A DNA stretch of 64,000 nucleotides, taken from Aldrovandia affinis (lineage: Eukaryota; Chordata; Actinopteri; Notacanthiformes; Halosauridae). Position 1 is the stretch's first letter. Every line of letters starts with the position of its first letter. Under the pieces are notes generated by a model. The model had not been told where the DNA came from. It saw nothing but the letters and a program-made list of their open reading frames with translations, and did not search any database. Shown here in pieces: positions 46,372-57,688 of this stretch. The position numbers and the translations under genes were made by a program. The stretch is from NCBI GenBank assembly GCA_029706075.1, contig JAINUG010000134.1, forward strand, positions 1,300,001 through 1,364,000, in the 5' to 3' direction.

Positions 46372-47702
46372 TATTATGACCATGAACCCGAATATGATAC
46401 ATGTTATCCCATGTTCAGTGGAAACGTGAGAAGAGAAAGGGAACCTGCCTGTAGAAATCATTTAGTCATTTTGGTATGTTTGCAAATGTAAATCCAGAAG
46501 GTGATAAATTATTGTATACATTCCCATCTACAGGTGATTGAACACACTCATGAAAATCCCATTCACCGAAGAAAAAAAATTAATTCAAATATGCAAAGTG
46601 ATGAAGTCGAGAGTGGGTTACACTCAGCAAACTGTTAGTAGGCGGCAGCAAGAGGACTTAAGAGACACATGAATATGAGAATTCAGCATGGATTTTATGA
46701 TTATGTACTGTTTTATACCCCAGATTAACATTACCAATGCAAAACAGGCTAGTGTCAGTCAGTACAGTCAAAAGTAGTGGTGGGAGATTGTGGCTTTGTA
46801 AAGCCTTAAAATGGATGCAGTTATCATGTGCTATCAATAACTCACTGTTTTGAAACAACCTCAGTGTATGGTTATGGAAAGCAAAGGCCTTTTATTGGCT
46901 AATACAAATGGGTAACTTGATAGCTTCATCTATTATGGAGGTAATGAAATCTCCCTCTCCTGCTAAAAATGACTAACTTATTCTGTACAAAGATCAGGCA
47001 AGACTACACATTGATTGAGGAAAAATTTTTTTCATTAGAAATAATAGATGTTTACAGCAGAATGTTTTGCTGTAAAATTGTACATTGAAGGAACAACCAC
47101 CAAACGTCAAGGCTTCCTGAGGCCCAACAAGCATACCTGACCTTGGGGCATCTTTTGAGCTAACAAAAGGATAACCTCAAAAGAGACCTTCAGTAGATTT
47201 ATAGTCAGATGTAAAAACATATCATTTATAACCGACAGTATAAATTCCCAGAAATACCAATATATACTGATTATCTTTATTTTAGACATACCGTGACAGT
47301 ATTTACAAGTTGAATTAACTATTCAGCCTAGTGATAGCAAACTGTCACTGTCATTTTATTTGAACTGTCATGACAATACAATTGTTATGGAAACTATACA
47401 AGCTTTGTTAATATGTATTGTAAAATATGTAATGCCAATAAAGCAAAACTTTTATAATAGTCTGAATTACTATCCATTACCAAGCCACACACTGCAAATC
47501 TCTCACACATTTATAACCTCATACACATGTAGCAGTCCATCCATTCCTTCATCCCTTCATCCAGCTGATGATGTCACCCTACTACTGCAAGGCTAGTAGA
47601 ATTGTCTGAATAACAATCCTTTACCAAGCCATATACTGTACATCTCTATACATGTAAGTAAAAAGCTACCTTCTCCCCATCCCTCCATCCAAGCTGATCA
47701 GG
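46372..47702. other. Unique AT-rich intergenic sequence, no gene seen
   Basis: No supported feature. Confidence 0.5.
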
Positions 47703-47786
47703 TGAGGAAAATGCACCCCACAAAATATAACAGCTGTCAGAACCCTTGATTTATTGAAGTGTTTCCTTTATTTTGGCAGTTACCTA
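47703..47786 (-). mobile_element. Tc1-like family A terminal fragment, copy 5
   Basis: Minus strand reads TAGGTAACTGCCAAAATAAA, GGAAACACTTCAATAAATCA, then the founder junction AGGGTTCTGACAGCTGTTAT and breaks off after GCATTTTCC. It abuts another Tc1-like terminus (47793). Confidence 0.65.
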
Positions 47787-48028
47787 TATATACAGTGGTT
47801 ATAATAATTATTGAAATTTTTCACATTTTATTTTCTTACTTCATGGAATCAAAATTTTATTTAATGATTTAATTGGGATTTCATGCCACTGATCAACACA
47901 AAATACTCTATAATGTCAAATAAAGGAAAAAGAAACTAAAGCTTTTTCTTAATTAATTACAAATAAAAAACAGACAATAATTTATTCCATAAGTATCCAA
48001 CCCCCCTTGACTTAATACTTGGTAGAAG

Positions 48029-48884
48029 CAGAGATGAGCAAAGATACATCAAAATGTATCTTGTTACAAAATACAAAATACCCCTCAAATAAATGTATCA
48101 GATAAAATACATGTATTTTGTATTTTTAAAATACAGGAAAAAAAAATTCCAATTGGCTATCATAGCCCAACATATGAATAGGTGGCTGCCTTTCTCTATG
48201 AATATGAGCAAAAAGCCAAAATCACATAGGCTATCGCCGTGTGTTAAGTGTTAGAGGCACAATCACATCTTTAGCATCTCCTAATTAGTTTGCCCACATT
48301 ACTCCCTCCATTTTGGTTGTTTGGGCTATTGACAACCAATTTCCTATCTTTGATGCTATTTGTATATAAAAGAAAAATACTGAAAATAGTACAGTACAAA
48401 CTTACTAACAAATCAGCATGAATTGTACATGCTAGCTAGTGTTTCTGGAGTCACAAAGTGGCGTTTTGAGAAATCGTATTTTACAACTTTTCACGTCACG
48501 TCATGTTTTCTCAAAACGCCACTTAGAATACTGTGAGTAGGCTTGTGTGAAAACAAGTGCCAAATTCTCAATAGCTGCCTGCGACCAGATACATGCATGC
48601 ATCCACGTGTGCATGCATTCACTGCCTTGTCCAACCGACAGAGAGCGGGTCTAAAAATCACTGTGAGTGTGTCTAAGTGTACTGTTGTTCTTTTTTTATG
48701 TTCTTTGAATCATGGATAAAGTATTTTGAGTATTTTGAAAATACAAAATTACTCCACCCTAAAGTATCTTGTTACAAATTACATTTGAATTTTTTCAGCC
48801 CTGTCAAATACAAATGACAAAATACTCAAAAGTAATTGAAATACGTATTTCAAATACAAGTAACAGAAATACTGCCCATCTCTG
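48029..48884. mobile_element. Non-autonomous hAT element, 856 bp
   Basis: Perfect 8-bp target duplication GGTAGAAG (48021-48028 and 48885-48892) and 12-bp terminal inverted repeats CAGAGATGAGCA / CAGAGATGGGCA, both diagnostic of hAT. Subterminal regions are crowded with AAATAC/GTATTT motifs (at least a dozen on either side), as in hAT transposase-binding regions. No transposase gene is present. An 18-bp perfect hairpin arm pair sits in the centre (48456-48473 and 48507-48524). Confidence 0.9.
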
Positions 48885-48897
48885 GGTAGAAGCACTT

Positions 48898-48965
48898 TTA
48901 CATTTACATTTTGGCATTTAGCAGACACTCTTATCCAGAACAACTTAGAATATGTGCATTAATAT
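48898..48965 (-). repeat. SINE tail scrap
   Basis: ACATTTACATTTTGGCATTTAG and GACACTCTTATCCAGAACAA match the reverse complement of the fish SINE tail found at 23200 and 35050. Confidence 0.55.
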
Positions 48966-49397
48966 ATGGTAAGACTTTTACCTTTTAACAGCTGTGAGTC
49001 TATTTGGGTAAGTCTATACCAGCGTTGTACATCTGCACATGGCAATTTTCACTCATTTTTCTTTACAAAATTGCTTGAGCTCCATCAGGTTGGATGGGGA
49101 CTGTTGGTGAACAGCAATTTTCAAATCTTTCAACAGAATCTCAATGGGATTGAGGTGTCTAACACATTTGGGGGTTTAGTAATGAGATTCCACATAGCTG
49201 GTGAATCTGACCATACCACACACGGGACTTTTATTATGACAAGCACGTGTAAATAGGAAATGACAAGTTTGCCTCTGACTGATTTATCTACAAAATATGA
49301 TGAGGGAGAAAAAATATAGTTGAAGTTTGTTATTATGCACATTTTGTTCAAGGGAATAAAGGTTACCTAAAACTAGCATTGTAAGTTAGTCATTTTA

Positions 49398-49553
49398 TAA
49401 CATAACATATACCATTTAACAGATTATTTTATCCGAAGCGATTTACAATAATGGATGCATGCATTTTTCAATATATGTGGCCCTGATGGGAATCAAACCC
49501 ACAACCTAAGCATTGTTAGCGCCATGCTCTTCCCACTAAGCCACACAGAAGCA
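49398..49553 (-). repeat. tRNA-derived SINE
   Basis: Minus strand reads TGTGTGGCTTAGTGGGAAGA (box A) and GGTTGTGGGTTTGATTCCCA (box B) with good tRNA-like spacing, then a short body and tail TTGTAAATCGCTTCGGATAA. Short body compared with the copy at 35022. Confidence 0.8.
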
Positions 49554-50150
49554 TTTGTCCTTACCGAATGTTTCTATGTGAAACAGAACCAAAATATTTA
49601 ATGTATAGCCACATGTGGGGACATTGATTACTGGGAGCCAGTGGAGAATGGTGAGGAGTGGAATTAATTTGGGATGGTTGAAGCAAACATAACTGCATAG
49701 ATATATGGGCATGAACCAAATGGTCAATACAAAATTCTATACTACATGCACATTAATGAAAATGAATGCACAAATGCATTCATACACTTAAGACACACAA
49801 GTTTTAATTGATCTCTCAATTGCTGACATTAATTTGTTATAGGGAATGCTATGCATTCTTGACTGCTTTACATTTATGGTCAATCTTAACTTAAAATACA
49901 TTCATAAATAAATAATATCATATAAATAACAGGGAGTTTTAGAATGTAGTGCAAGTTGTATTTGTTATTTTTACATATGATCTTCTTTAAAACAGGAATT
50001 CATAATGAAGCTATCAATTATTTATAAATTGACTACCGGTCCTTGGAATTAGCTAGGTAGTTAATGAAGATTTGTCAGTTGGCTCTAACGAGGGTTGAAA
50101 TATGAACATTTGGGACACATGTGTTTAGATCCCTTATACAAAGCTCCAAC
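49554..50150. other. Intergenic, no gene seen
   Basis: AT-rich; no supported feature. Confidence 0.45.
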
Positions 50151-50499
50151 CATTAAGGACACATTACATGAAGTTGTACAGAAGTAGGTACAGTGTAACT
50201 ACTGTGTATGTACAATTGTGAGAAAAAAATAAATTCAGAATTTGAGTGTTTACCTCTGTATGTTTGAAGTTCATATCATGACTGTGGAGGAAAAGGAGAA
50301 AGAATTAGCCAACCACCACCTATGCTTGCGACTGTGGGGCCATTTTTTGACTGCTGTAGAAAACGAGACTTCAAACACACCGCTGGCAGGTTTTTATAGT
50401 TGCATGTACAATATAGCATTGTGTACATACATAGTTGTTACACTGTACCTACTTTTGTATTTGGAATGTAATTACATGGGTATTAGGTCCACTTAATGT
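50151..50499. mobile_element. MITE with long imperfect inverted repeats
   Basis: AAGTAGGTACAGTGTAACTA (about 50182) and its reverse complement AAGTAGGTACAGTGTAACAA (about 50437-50456) anchor arms that extend outward to CATTAAGGAC / CATTAAGTGGAC, roughly 60-70 bp in all. No transposase frame. Superfamily not assignable because the target duplication is unclear. Confidence 0.5.
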
Positions 50500-52541
50500 G
50501 AGACCTTCATATGTTTCCTCATTAATTGTCAGTCTGTCACTATCAGGAAAACCATTCCTTATTGTCAAGTAAGCCAGTACTTGCTCTAGACATAAGTAGT
50601 AATTTGGATTTCTGCAATTTTCAAATGGCATTTCTTTCTTTTGTGGCAGGCGTTCACCAACCCAGTGTTTTCAAGGAGGATTTTAAAGGATTAGAAAACA
50701 TTAAACTGTCATGTCCCAGTGGACAACAGACGACAGAAATAAGAAACACAAAGGAGATAACAATGATTGCTCTGCTCTGTCCATTTGTGACAGATAATGA
50801 TTCAGAACCGCGTGAAAAGCGATTTCACCACTCAGACGGTTGCAATAAGTCGTACAACTTGAAGGGATTTTTATTCAGCTATACATTTGTTGCATGATTC
50901 ACTTCATGGAAAGTCTGAATGAAAAACATAAATATAAATCCCCATGTCTCGCTAGGCTCTTCCAAGGCAATTCAAAAACAAGGCTTTACAGGCAGAAAAT
51001 GATATCTCTGATACCACTAAAATCCAGCATGTGTTTTTTTTGTTTTTTACCTTGTTTTCTGTGTAACAAGCCACAGTCTTTCTGGCAGTTACAATTGCAG
51101 TGTTATCACACAATTACAATGAATTATATTGTTGTTTCTTCACCATGAGCTGTATACAGTGCCGGAAACAGCATTGTTCTCTTGAGGAGGTGCATTTTGG
51201 TAATCCTGCACAGGCAAACAGAGTATGAGAGCCAACCCCCTCCTCCAAACATTTAAAGTGTGACTTGTTGATGGCTTGAATTAGTTGTTTTGCAGTTCAG
51301 AGGAGTCTAGCAATTCAAAGGGGATTCTACGCATTCATGTTTCTTGGGAGATATGGTCCCAGCTCACACCTCGGCTGAGTGTGTTTGCATTTGGAGGGAG
51401 ACAAACTTGGTTTGGTATCATTTTCTTCCATTTTCTTCCTTTTGTGATTGCTACATGTCATTTTTATTTCTAGCATTTAAAAATAGTTGAACTTGCGTCT
51501 GTAGATTGGATTTAGAATATTTTGTCTTTGTCTAACTGATATAACTTAATAAACCAGATGTTAATTTTAATTGAATTGTGAGTTGTATATTTTTATGAAG
51601 GTTGAACCACCAGATTGCTCTGCCTATCAACAAATTTGGTGATTTAATTAATCATTGGTATCCTGTGTAGTCATTATTATATTAAATCAAATAAATATAT
51701 TTTACATGTAGGATAAGTGAAGGTTTTAATATGTAATACCACAGCATTCAAAGTGCTAAACTTTAAACAATAAACTTTAAAATTTCACTATTAAGGATAC
51801 TGGACAATTTTATATTCAAACTTCACTGTTCTGACAATTCTGTAACTGGTATGCATAATATTACTTCATTCCATTTTATTTGATTTTAATAGTAGAAATT
51901 ACTATGTAAGAATCTGTATTTAGGAATCTCATGTAAGGTATCAGAGATCCCAGACAGGATGGCATTGTATGTGTGTGTACATTTGGGGCCAGTTCCATGC
52001 CAATTCAGTCAACTCAGGAAATTAATTTAAATTTGGTTCATGGAAAAAAAACAACAACATAATATTCTATGAGGATTTTTCAGTTAACTATGCCCCACAC
52101 ACCCAATTTCATCCTCTCTCAGTTCCACTCCACTCTGACACAGAAAAGTGCACACACACACACACAAACACATCAAATCATAATAGACCACTACCTGACT
52201 AGACCTCTGGCAGACGGTTGAGTATCAGACCCCCCACTGACCTGACCAGGCAGGTAGCCGAGGTAGATTGATTGATTTCAGGAAGTCAGACACAAAGGTG
52301 TTAATGCACCTGGCTGAATATCCATTTCTGTTTCCCACCTATAACGTTGAAGGACTTACAGAGGGTATTTAGAGCCATCCAATCTGTACGTGATGGAGTC
52401 CAGTTACCCCACAATCCCAATGAGACTGTTTTTGCATAATTATCTCTGTGCCATGGCTTTGAACACTAAATAAATCAGCTGTAAGAAATTGTCCCCTATC
52501 GATTTTGGAAAAGGTTGCAAAGTTTACTTAGGGTCCAAATA
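50500..52541. other. Unique AT-rich intergenic sequence, no gene seen
   Basis: The open frame at 50526-50897 (123 codons) has no recognised domain, and neither splice context nor composition supports it. Confidence 0.45.
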
Positions 52542-52589
52542 CAGATAATTGCCAAAATAAAGGCAACACTTAAGTAAATGAGGGATCAT
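52542..52589 (+). mobile_element. Tc1-like family A 5' terminus scrap
   Basis: CAGATAATTGCCAAAATAAA followed by GGCAACACTTAAGTAAATGA and GGGATCA: the same 5' sequence as the longer parent at 9821-9944, not the deleted form. Confidence 0.5.
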
Positions 52590-52827
52590 TTAAATAGGTG
52601 TCCTACAGCGAGCATCCATCAGAGGTGTCACGGCCCTCCCCTTTCCATTGAGACCCCCTCCCCCAGCTGGGACTCTTAACCTGGGCCAGGGCCATTTGAG
52701 TGTGTCACCCCCCACACCCCATCGGCTTAGCAAAGGATACTTTTATTTTGACAGGCTGCATGCATTCCAGAGTATGCTCATACTAGTATGCCAAAGTGAT
52801 GACTATTCCTGCCTCTGGAAATGCATA

Positions 52828-53696
52828 TAGAACACCCCCATTTTCCAGTTTTTACTGAAATTTAAGCAGTTCAAGTCCAGTGGATAACTTGCAATGGTAC
52901 AAAGGTAAGCGGTAAACTGCCAGAGGTAAAAAAAAGAAAAAGTTTAGGTTACCAAAAACTGAAAAATAATGTACTATTTTTGGCAGTGAGTAGTTTCCTA
53001 CAGCATCAAAAGGCACTTGGAAACTCTGACAGGAAGAGGTCTGGCAGATTTTAAAGCCACCTACAGCATCAAAATCAGAAAGACAAGTTTCTGAAAGTCA
53101 ACAGTTTTGAGAGTCAACAGCTTGTGATAGGCGGCTCACAGGACAACAGCTTCAAGCACAGCTTAACACTGGTCCAAGTAAGGAAGTCTGTTTCAACTGT
53201 GAAGAGAAGACTTCGAGCTGCAGGTTTGACAGGTCAAGTGGCAGTAAGAAAGCCATTGCTAAGATGGCAAAATAAGAAAAAGAGGCTTGCCTGGGCCATG
53301 GAGCACTGCCAGTGGACTACTGAAGACTGGAAGAAGGTCTCATGGACTGATGAATCAAAATGTGAAATCTTGAAGTTTTTGTAGGCCATCGAGTAGGCAA
53401 AAGGATGGTTCCTCAGTGTGTGACACCAACTATCAAACATGGAGGAGGAAGCGTGATGGTCTGGGGCTCTTTTGCTGGATCCAGAGTGGGTGACTTGCAC
53501 AGAGTGACCCACACTAACCCATTACTTGTTCCCTGAAAAGGGCCTTTTTTATAATGTACATTATTTTTCCATTTTTTTAAACTTTTTTTTAACCTCTAAG
53601 TTTTTACCTTTGTACCATTTCAGGTTATTCACTGGACTTAAATTGCTTAAATTTCTGTAAAAACTGGAAGTGTTCTAAAACTTTTGACCAGTAGTG
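52828..53696 (+). mobile_element. Fold-back derivative of Tc1-like family C
   Basis: Right end CTAAAACTTTTGACCAGTAGTG then TA; left end begins at TAGAACACCCCCATTTTCC, its outer 20 bp lost. Both ends carry the same 5' non-coding region in opposite orientation: about 145 bp at 52829-52974 pairs with about 53556-53688 (for example AAGTCCAGTGGATAACTTGC versus AAGTCCAGTGAATAACCTGA). Between them lies the 5' two-thirds of the transposase gene. The true 3' end has been replaced by an inverted copy of the 5' end. Confidence 0.75.
53124..53510 (+). pseudogene. Tc1-like transposase fragment, family C
   Basis: Reads STVKRRLRAAGLTGQVAVRK, KKRLAWAMEHCQWTTEDWKK and VSWTDESKCEIL with the first catalytic Asp, then frameshifts and stops at about 53384; HGGGSV-like and GSRVGDLHRVT-like codons can be traced to 53510. 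The second Asp and the Glu lie in the deleted part. Same family as the gene at 17623-18495. Confidence 0.8.
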
Positions 53697-54724
53697 TAAA
53701 TAGGTTATTTCAGACCTCAGGGTTAATAAAGGTAATTATTATATCTGACTTAGCCTTTTTTTACTGATATTATTACAGTAAAAGGGTAATACATAATTTA
53801 TGAAGCCAATACAGCAGCCAGCTGCATTCACGTTTGTACTCTTGGGTGGTCGCCAACGCTTTCTACAGTAATAATTTTGCCATAGTTCAAGCAGTCTGTT
53901 TGTTGATTATGAAACAAATCCATGTTTGCAAATTGTGTAATAATTGTGTTTGCCCATGTTTGTGTGGGGCTAAATGCAATCCTGTGTATGGATGTGTATG
54001 TGTCCATGTGTGTTTAGGAATGTATATTCTTGTGCGTGTACACATGCATTCACATGTGTGTGTGTGTGTGTGCGTGTTTGATTGTGGGGGAAAAAGGGGG
54101 AAGGAAGAACGTAATTGGGACAATACTACCTTTTTTTTTCCTGAAGTGAGACCTTGCACATTATTGTGCACTTTATGCATATATTATTATATTATATATT
54201 ATTATGACAGAAAAAAACTGTTCTTAGTATTCACAGGCATAAACTGTAACAACTTCACTGACAAAATGGCGGGTCCAAGAAAATGCTTAGTAGATTAAGG
54301 AGGATGGACAGCTGCCTTGGAAAAGCAATATTAATTTGCATATGCTTATTATAATTTAATGACTGGACCCGGACTATGATCTCTCCTGGGCTTGGCTGCT
54401 TCCCTGACATTTCTCTGCTTGTTGAACACCATGCTCAAAGAATAAGGGGGCAAATAAAATCAAAGGAAAATATGGGGGAAAGTTGTCATTAGAAGAATTG
54501 GCGAGGAAAAGTGGGCAAGGCAGTGTATACCTTGGGGCTGTTGGTTTCAAAGATTGTGCCTGATCCCCAGAGTGTCTGACTCCATGTGGATGGGGAAAAT
54601 GGTTTATTGCCTTGCAAACAAATCATGCATTTTTTCCTGTTTGCCAATGACTCTAATCTTCAGTGTTTGTGTCTTATCTTTTCTCTTCTCCTGGGTTAAT
54701 TTCCTAGTGTTAACCTATAATTCT

Positions 54725-54727
<3 letters not shown>
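53697..54727. other. Intergenic, no gene seen
   Basis: Includes a (TG)n tract at 54052-54076; no supported exon. Confidence 0.45.

Positions 54728-54797
<70 letters not shown>
54728..54797. repeat. (CT)n microsatellite, about 34 units
   Basis: Uninterrupted CT tract of about 70 bp. Confidence 0.95.
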
Positions 54798-54799
<2 letters not shown>

Positions 54800-56046
54800 C
54801 TTCAGGTACATCCACCCTGGACTGATTGCTTTCTTTCAAATGGCCTTCTAGGGTCACTCTATAATGGACTGGTCTTCTATTCAGGGATGGGAGCAATCAG
54901 GAAAACGGGGCCCTCACGCCCCCTTCCCGGGGTGCTGAGGTCCGATCCCACGGGGGGCGCCATCACGAGACCGTGACAGTGCCGGAGTGTCACCTTTCAC
55001 CCCTCCACGGCGTGACACAAATACAAGGCTCAAGCTGAAGACCATTAAACAGCAGGCACCTATAAATATCTTTACAATATTTTTCCACAGGCTGTGAAGA
55101 CCTTTGTATATGTGGTATTTGTAGACCGACTATGTATGCTATTTGTAGACATACACTATATTTAGATTTATACAGATTTATATGCAAGAGGTTTACATGA
55201 AAGAAAAATATTTTTAAAAATGTCAATTATGCTGTTATGCTGTGTGATAAATATAAATTCTAATACGACTCAGCTCGTCTTTTGTAATTATTTCCCAAAA
55301 CGTATGCTTCCCATTGAGTCTGTGTAATCAAATCCAGGCAGGTATTGGCTTCAGTGGCAACCCAGTTCGGGAACCAGGTAGAACCTGAAATGTCAAGGTC
55401 CAAAGCCGGAATGCCCTAATACTGCCCCCTAAGGGATAAATGAGGCACCGCATGGAATGGCCTAACTTACTGCAAGTAGAACATGTAAGATTTCCCATTA
55501 CAAATGGAGAGAGGGATAATATCTGGTTGATATGCTGTCCAATACCAGTAACTATCCAAATTAAGGCAACCTTAAAGCTTATACCATCCATTATTTCTAT
55601 CCAAGTAAGGACACCTTTAAACTTACTACCCTGGAATGTACACTGAAGCTAAGAAGAACAGGTAGTTTTTGGTATACTTTGCTCCATGCAGTTTAAAGAC
55701 ACCATGAGTTATTTTTTTTTAGGGACTAAGTAAGTTGCCAAGGATCAGAGTTCACAAACTGTGGCTTAGGACATACCAGTCACCAGTTAATGGTGCAACT
55801 GGTTCTGTGTGTCACTTTGCATCACATTTTCACCCTATTGCACCCAGTGTTACGTGCTAGCTATCAGACTGCTGTCACCAGGTGCGTTCTCCTGCCTCAA
55901 TAAGCATTGCAAATAACTCTTAATGTGTTAAATAAAAAACAGCTGTTGGCTGAGGCAAAATGGAAATATGTATGAATGAATAACAGGAGGACGGTGTTGT
56001 GTTATGTTTTTTTGGAAATGTACACATTTCAGTTATTTATACTTAA
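54798..56046. other. Intergenic, no gene seen
   Basis: GC-rich patch at 54895-54985; otherwise unremarkable. Confidence 0.45.
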
Positions 56047-56097
56047 TTATTATTATTATTATTATTATTACTATTATTATTATCATAATAATAATAA
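56047..56097. repeat. (ATT)n/(AAT)n microsatellite
   Basis: ATT units switch to ATA/AAT orientation at about 56083, giving a self-complementary tract. Confidence 0.85.
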
Positions 56098-56107
56098 ATT
56101 GTAGCAT

Positions 56108-56275
56108 AGTGTTCTTGTCACTGCACTGTGGGAAGTTTGGCTTTTATATTTGGGTCAGTGGGAAGACTGCCCCCTACTGGCCCAACAACACCAGTTTCAC
56201 CATCAACATCTTTTTCTAGGCCTCTCATCCAACTATTTGCCAAACCTTAGCTCCAGCCAACAAGTACAAGAAGGG
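56108..56275 (-). repeat. SINE3-like fragment (5S-rRNA-derived)
   Basis: Minus strand GGTGTTGTTGGGCCAGTAGG, GGGCAGTCTTCCCACTGACC and CAGTGACAAGAACACT match the body of the copy at 44300; the 5S-like head is reduced to GGAGCTAAGGTTTGGCAAAT and TTGGATGAGAGGCC. Confidence 0.65.
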
Positions 56276-57152
56276 AACAGGGATGGTATGACTGCTGGTT
56301 ATCTGTGCATTTTCTAGAAATATTAAATCTGTTGATTAGTCACTGTAGGTGACATTGAAAAAGAGAGCATACAAACGCACTGAAAAAATGCACATATTCA
56401 AGGACAGGACAGTATATGTTACATGCAATGCATGAATCCTTGCTCTTGAATCCTTTTTTGTGAACCGTTTTCACTATTTTCTGTCCATTCACATTTTTTT
56501 CTGAGTGGTTTGTTTATATTTACCCACATAGTAAAGAAGCTAGCACTTTAGGGCTTTCGAATCCAACCATTCCGGATGAAAGACAGCAACAAAAACAACA
56601 TCAACAACAACAACAAACTCATAATCAACAAAAGACCTTCTGGCTGCTACTCATCAGAACTGATGTAATGTCTTATCATGTTTTCAACAACTGAATTGAC
56701 CTGTGAAGTGAACATTTGGTTTCAGAAAATGGGTCTAAAAAAAATTCTGCCCAAACCTATTAAGCACGTGAGACAGATGCTTCACCAGGGCAGAGTGAAA
56801 ACTGAAAGTATAAGAAAGATTATACATGCTGTTGAATAAATGCATGTAATTAATAAGGAATTATATGCTTCGGGCTCAGGTTGGCTTTCTTTTAAGTGCT
56901 AGGGGGTTCTCATAAATAAACATGCTGTGTTATAATGGTAAAATTGAGAAATGTCCTAAAAATCCTGCATTATCATTGATATTATTCCTAATACCTCAAA
57001 ATGTCTGTGTCCCCTTTTTCAATAAACAGACACGTATTAAAATATTATCTTGTGTAAATGATTAGCTGATTGAATAGGGCTCTCTTCTTGCATGGTCTCT
57101 GTACGCGCTCACAGCCACACATTCGTTGTTGATGGTCAACATAAAAGAAATA
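56276..57152. other. Intergenic, no gene seen
   Basis: No supported feature. Confidence 0.5.
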
Positions 57153-57688
57153 CAGGTAACTGCCAAAATAAAGGAAATACCAACATAAAGTGTCTTAAAA
57201 GGTCGTTGGGCACAAGCTACAGGAACAGCTTCAATGTGCTTTGGCATACATTGTACAAGTGTCTGGTATTGGAGGGAGGCAACACCATTCTTCCACGACA
57301 AATTCCATTGTTTGGTCTTTTGTTAATGGTGGTGGAAAACAGGTCTCAGGTGCCACTCCAGAATCTCCATAAATGTTCAATTGGGTTGAGATCTTGTGAC
57401 AGATAGCCATGGCATGTGTCTTACATTTTTTTCATGCTCATCAATCCATTCAGTGACCACTCGTGCTCTGTGGATGGGAGCATTGTCATCCTGGAAGAGA
57501 CTGCTCCCATCAACATAGAAATTCTTCACCATAGGATGAAGGTGATCACTCAGAATGGCTTTGTATATTGAAATTTACCTTGCCATCTAGGGGGTTGAGT
57601 GTACCTAAACCATTGCAGGAAAATGTACCCCACACCATAACAGAGCCAGCAGAAACTCAAGTATTTCCTTTATTTTGGCAGTTACCTG
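57153..57688 (-). mobile_element. Internally deleted Tc1-like element, family A, copy 6
   Basis: 536 bp, both TIRs well preserved (CAGGTAACTGCCAAAATAAA at left, exact reverse complement at right) and TA on both sides. Minus strand encodes degraded C-terminal transposase: GAGACTGCTCCCATCAAC lies in the segment before the second Asp (CAGGATGACAATGCTCCCAT on the minus strand at about 57478-57497), and AATGTTCAATTGGGTTGAGA corresponds to LNPIEH. Founder junction at about 57645-57655. Confidence 0.85.

Larger units (their letters stand above)
47793..49165 (-). mobile_element. Tc1-like relic, family D, 3' half, with nested insertions
   Basis: From CAGTGGTTATAATAATTATT the sequence runs through a long terminal region (TTTAATTGGGATTTCATGCC, TAAGTATCCAACCCCC) shared with 21455-22170, is interrupted by a hAT element (48029-48884) and a SINE tail scrap (48898-48965), and resumes at about 48966. 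There the minus strand encodes LNPIEILLKDLKIAVHQQSP and NLMELKQFCKEK, the C-terminal part of a Tc1-like transposase including the catalytic Glu. The rest of the gene is missing. Confidence 0.75.

Noticed and set aside
50526..50897. 123-codon ORF in unique DNA
   Set aside because: No recognisable domain, no splice context and no supportive composition; at this window size one such ORF is expected by chance.
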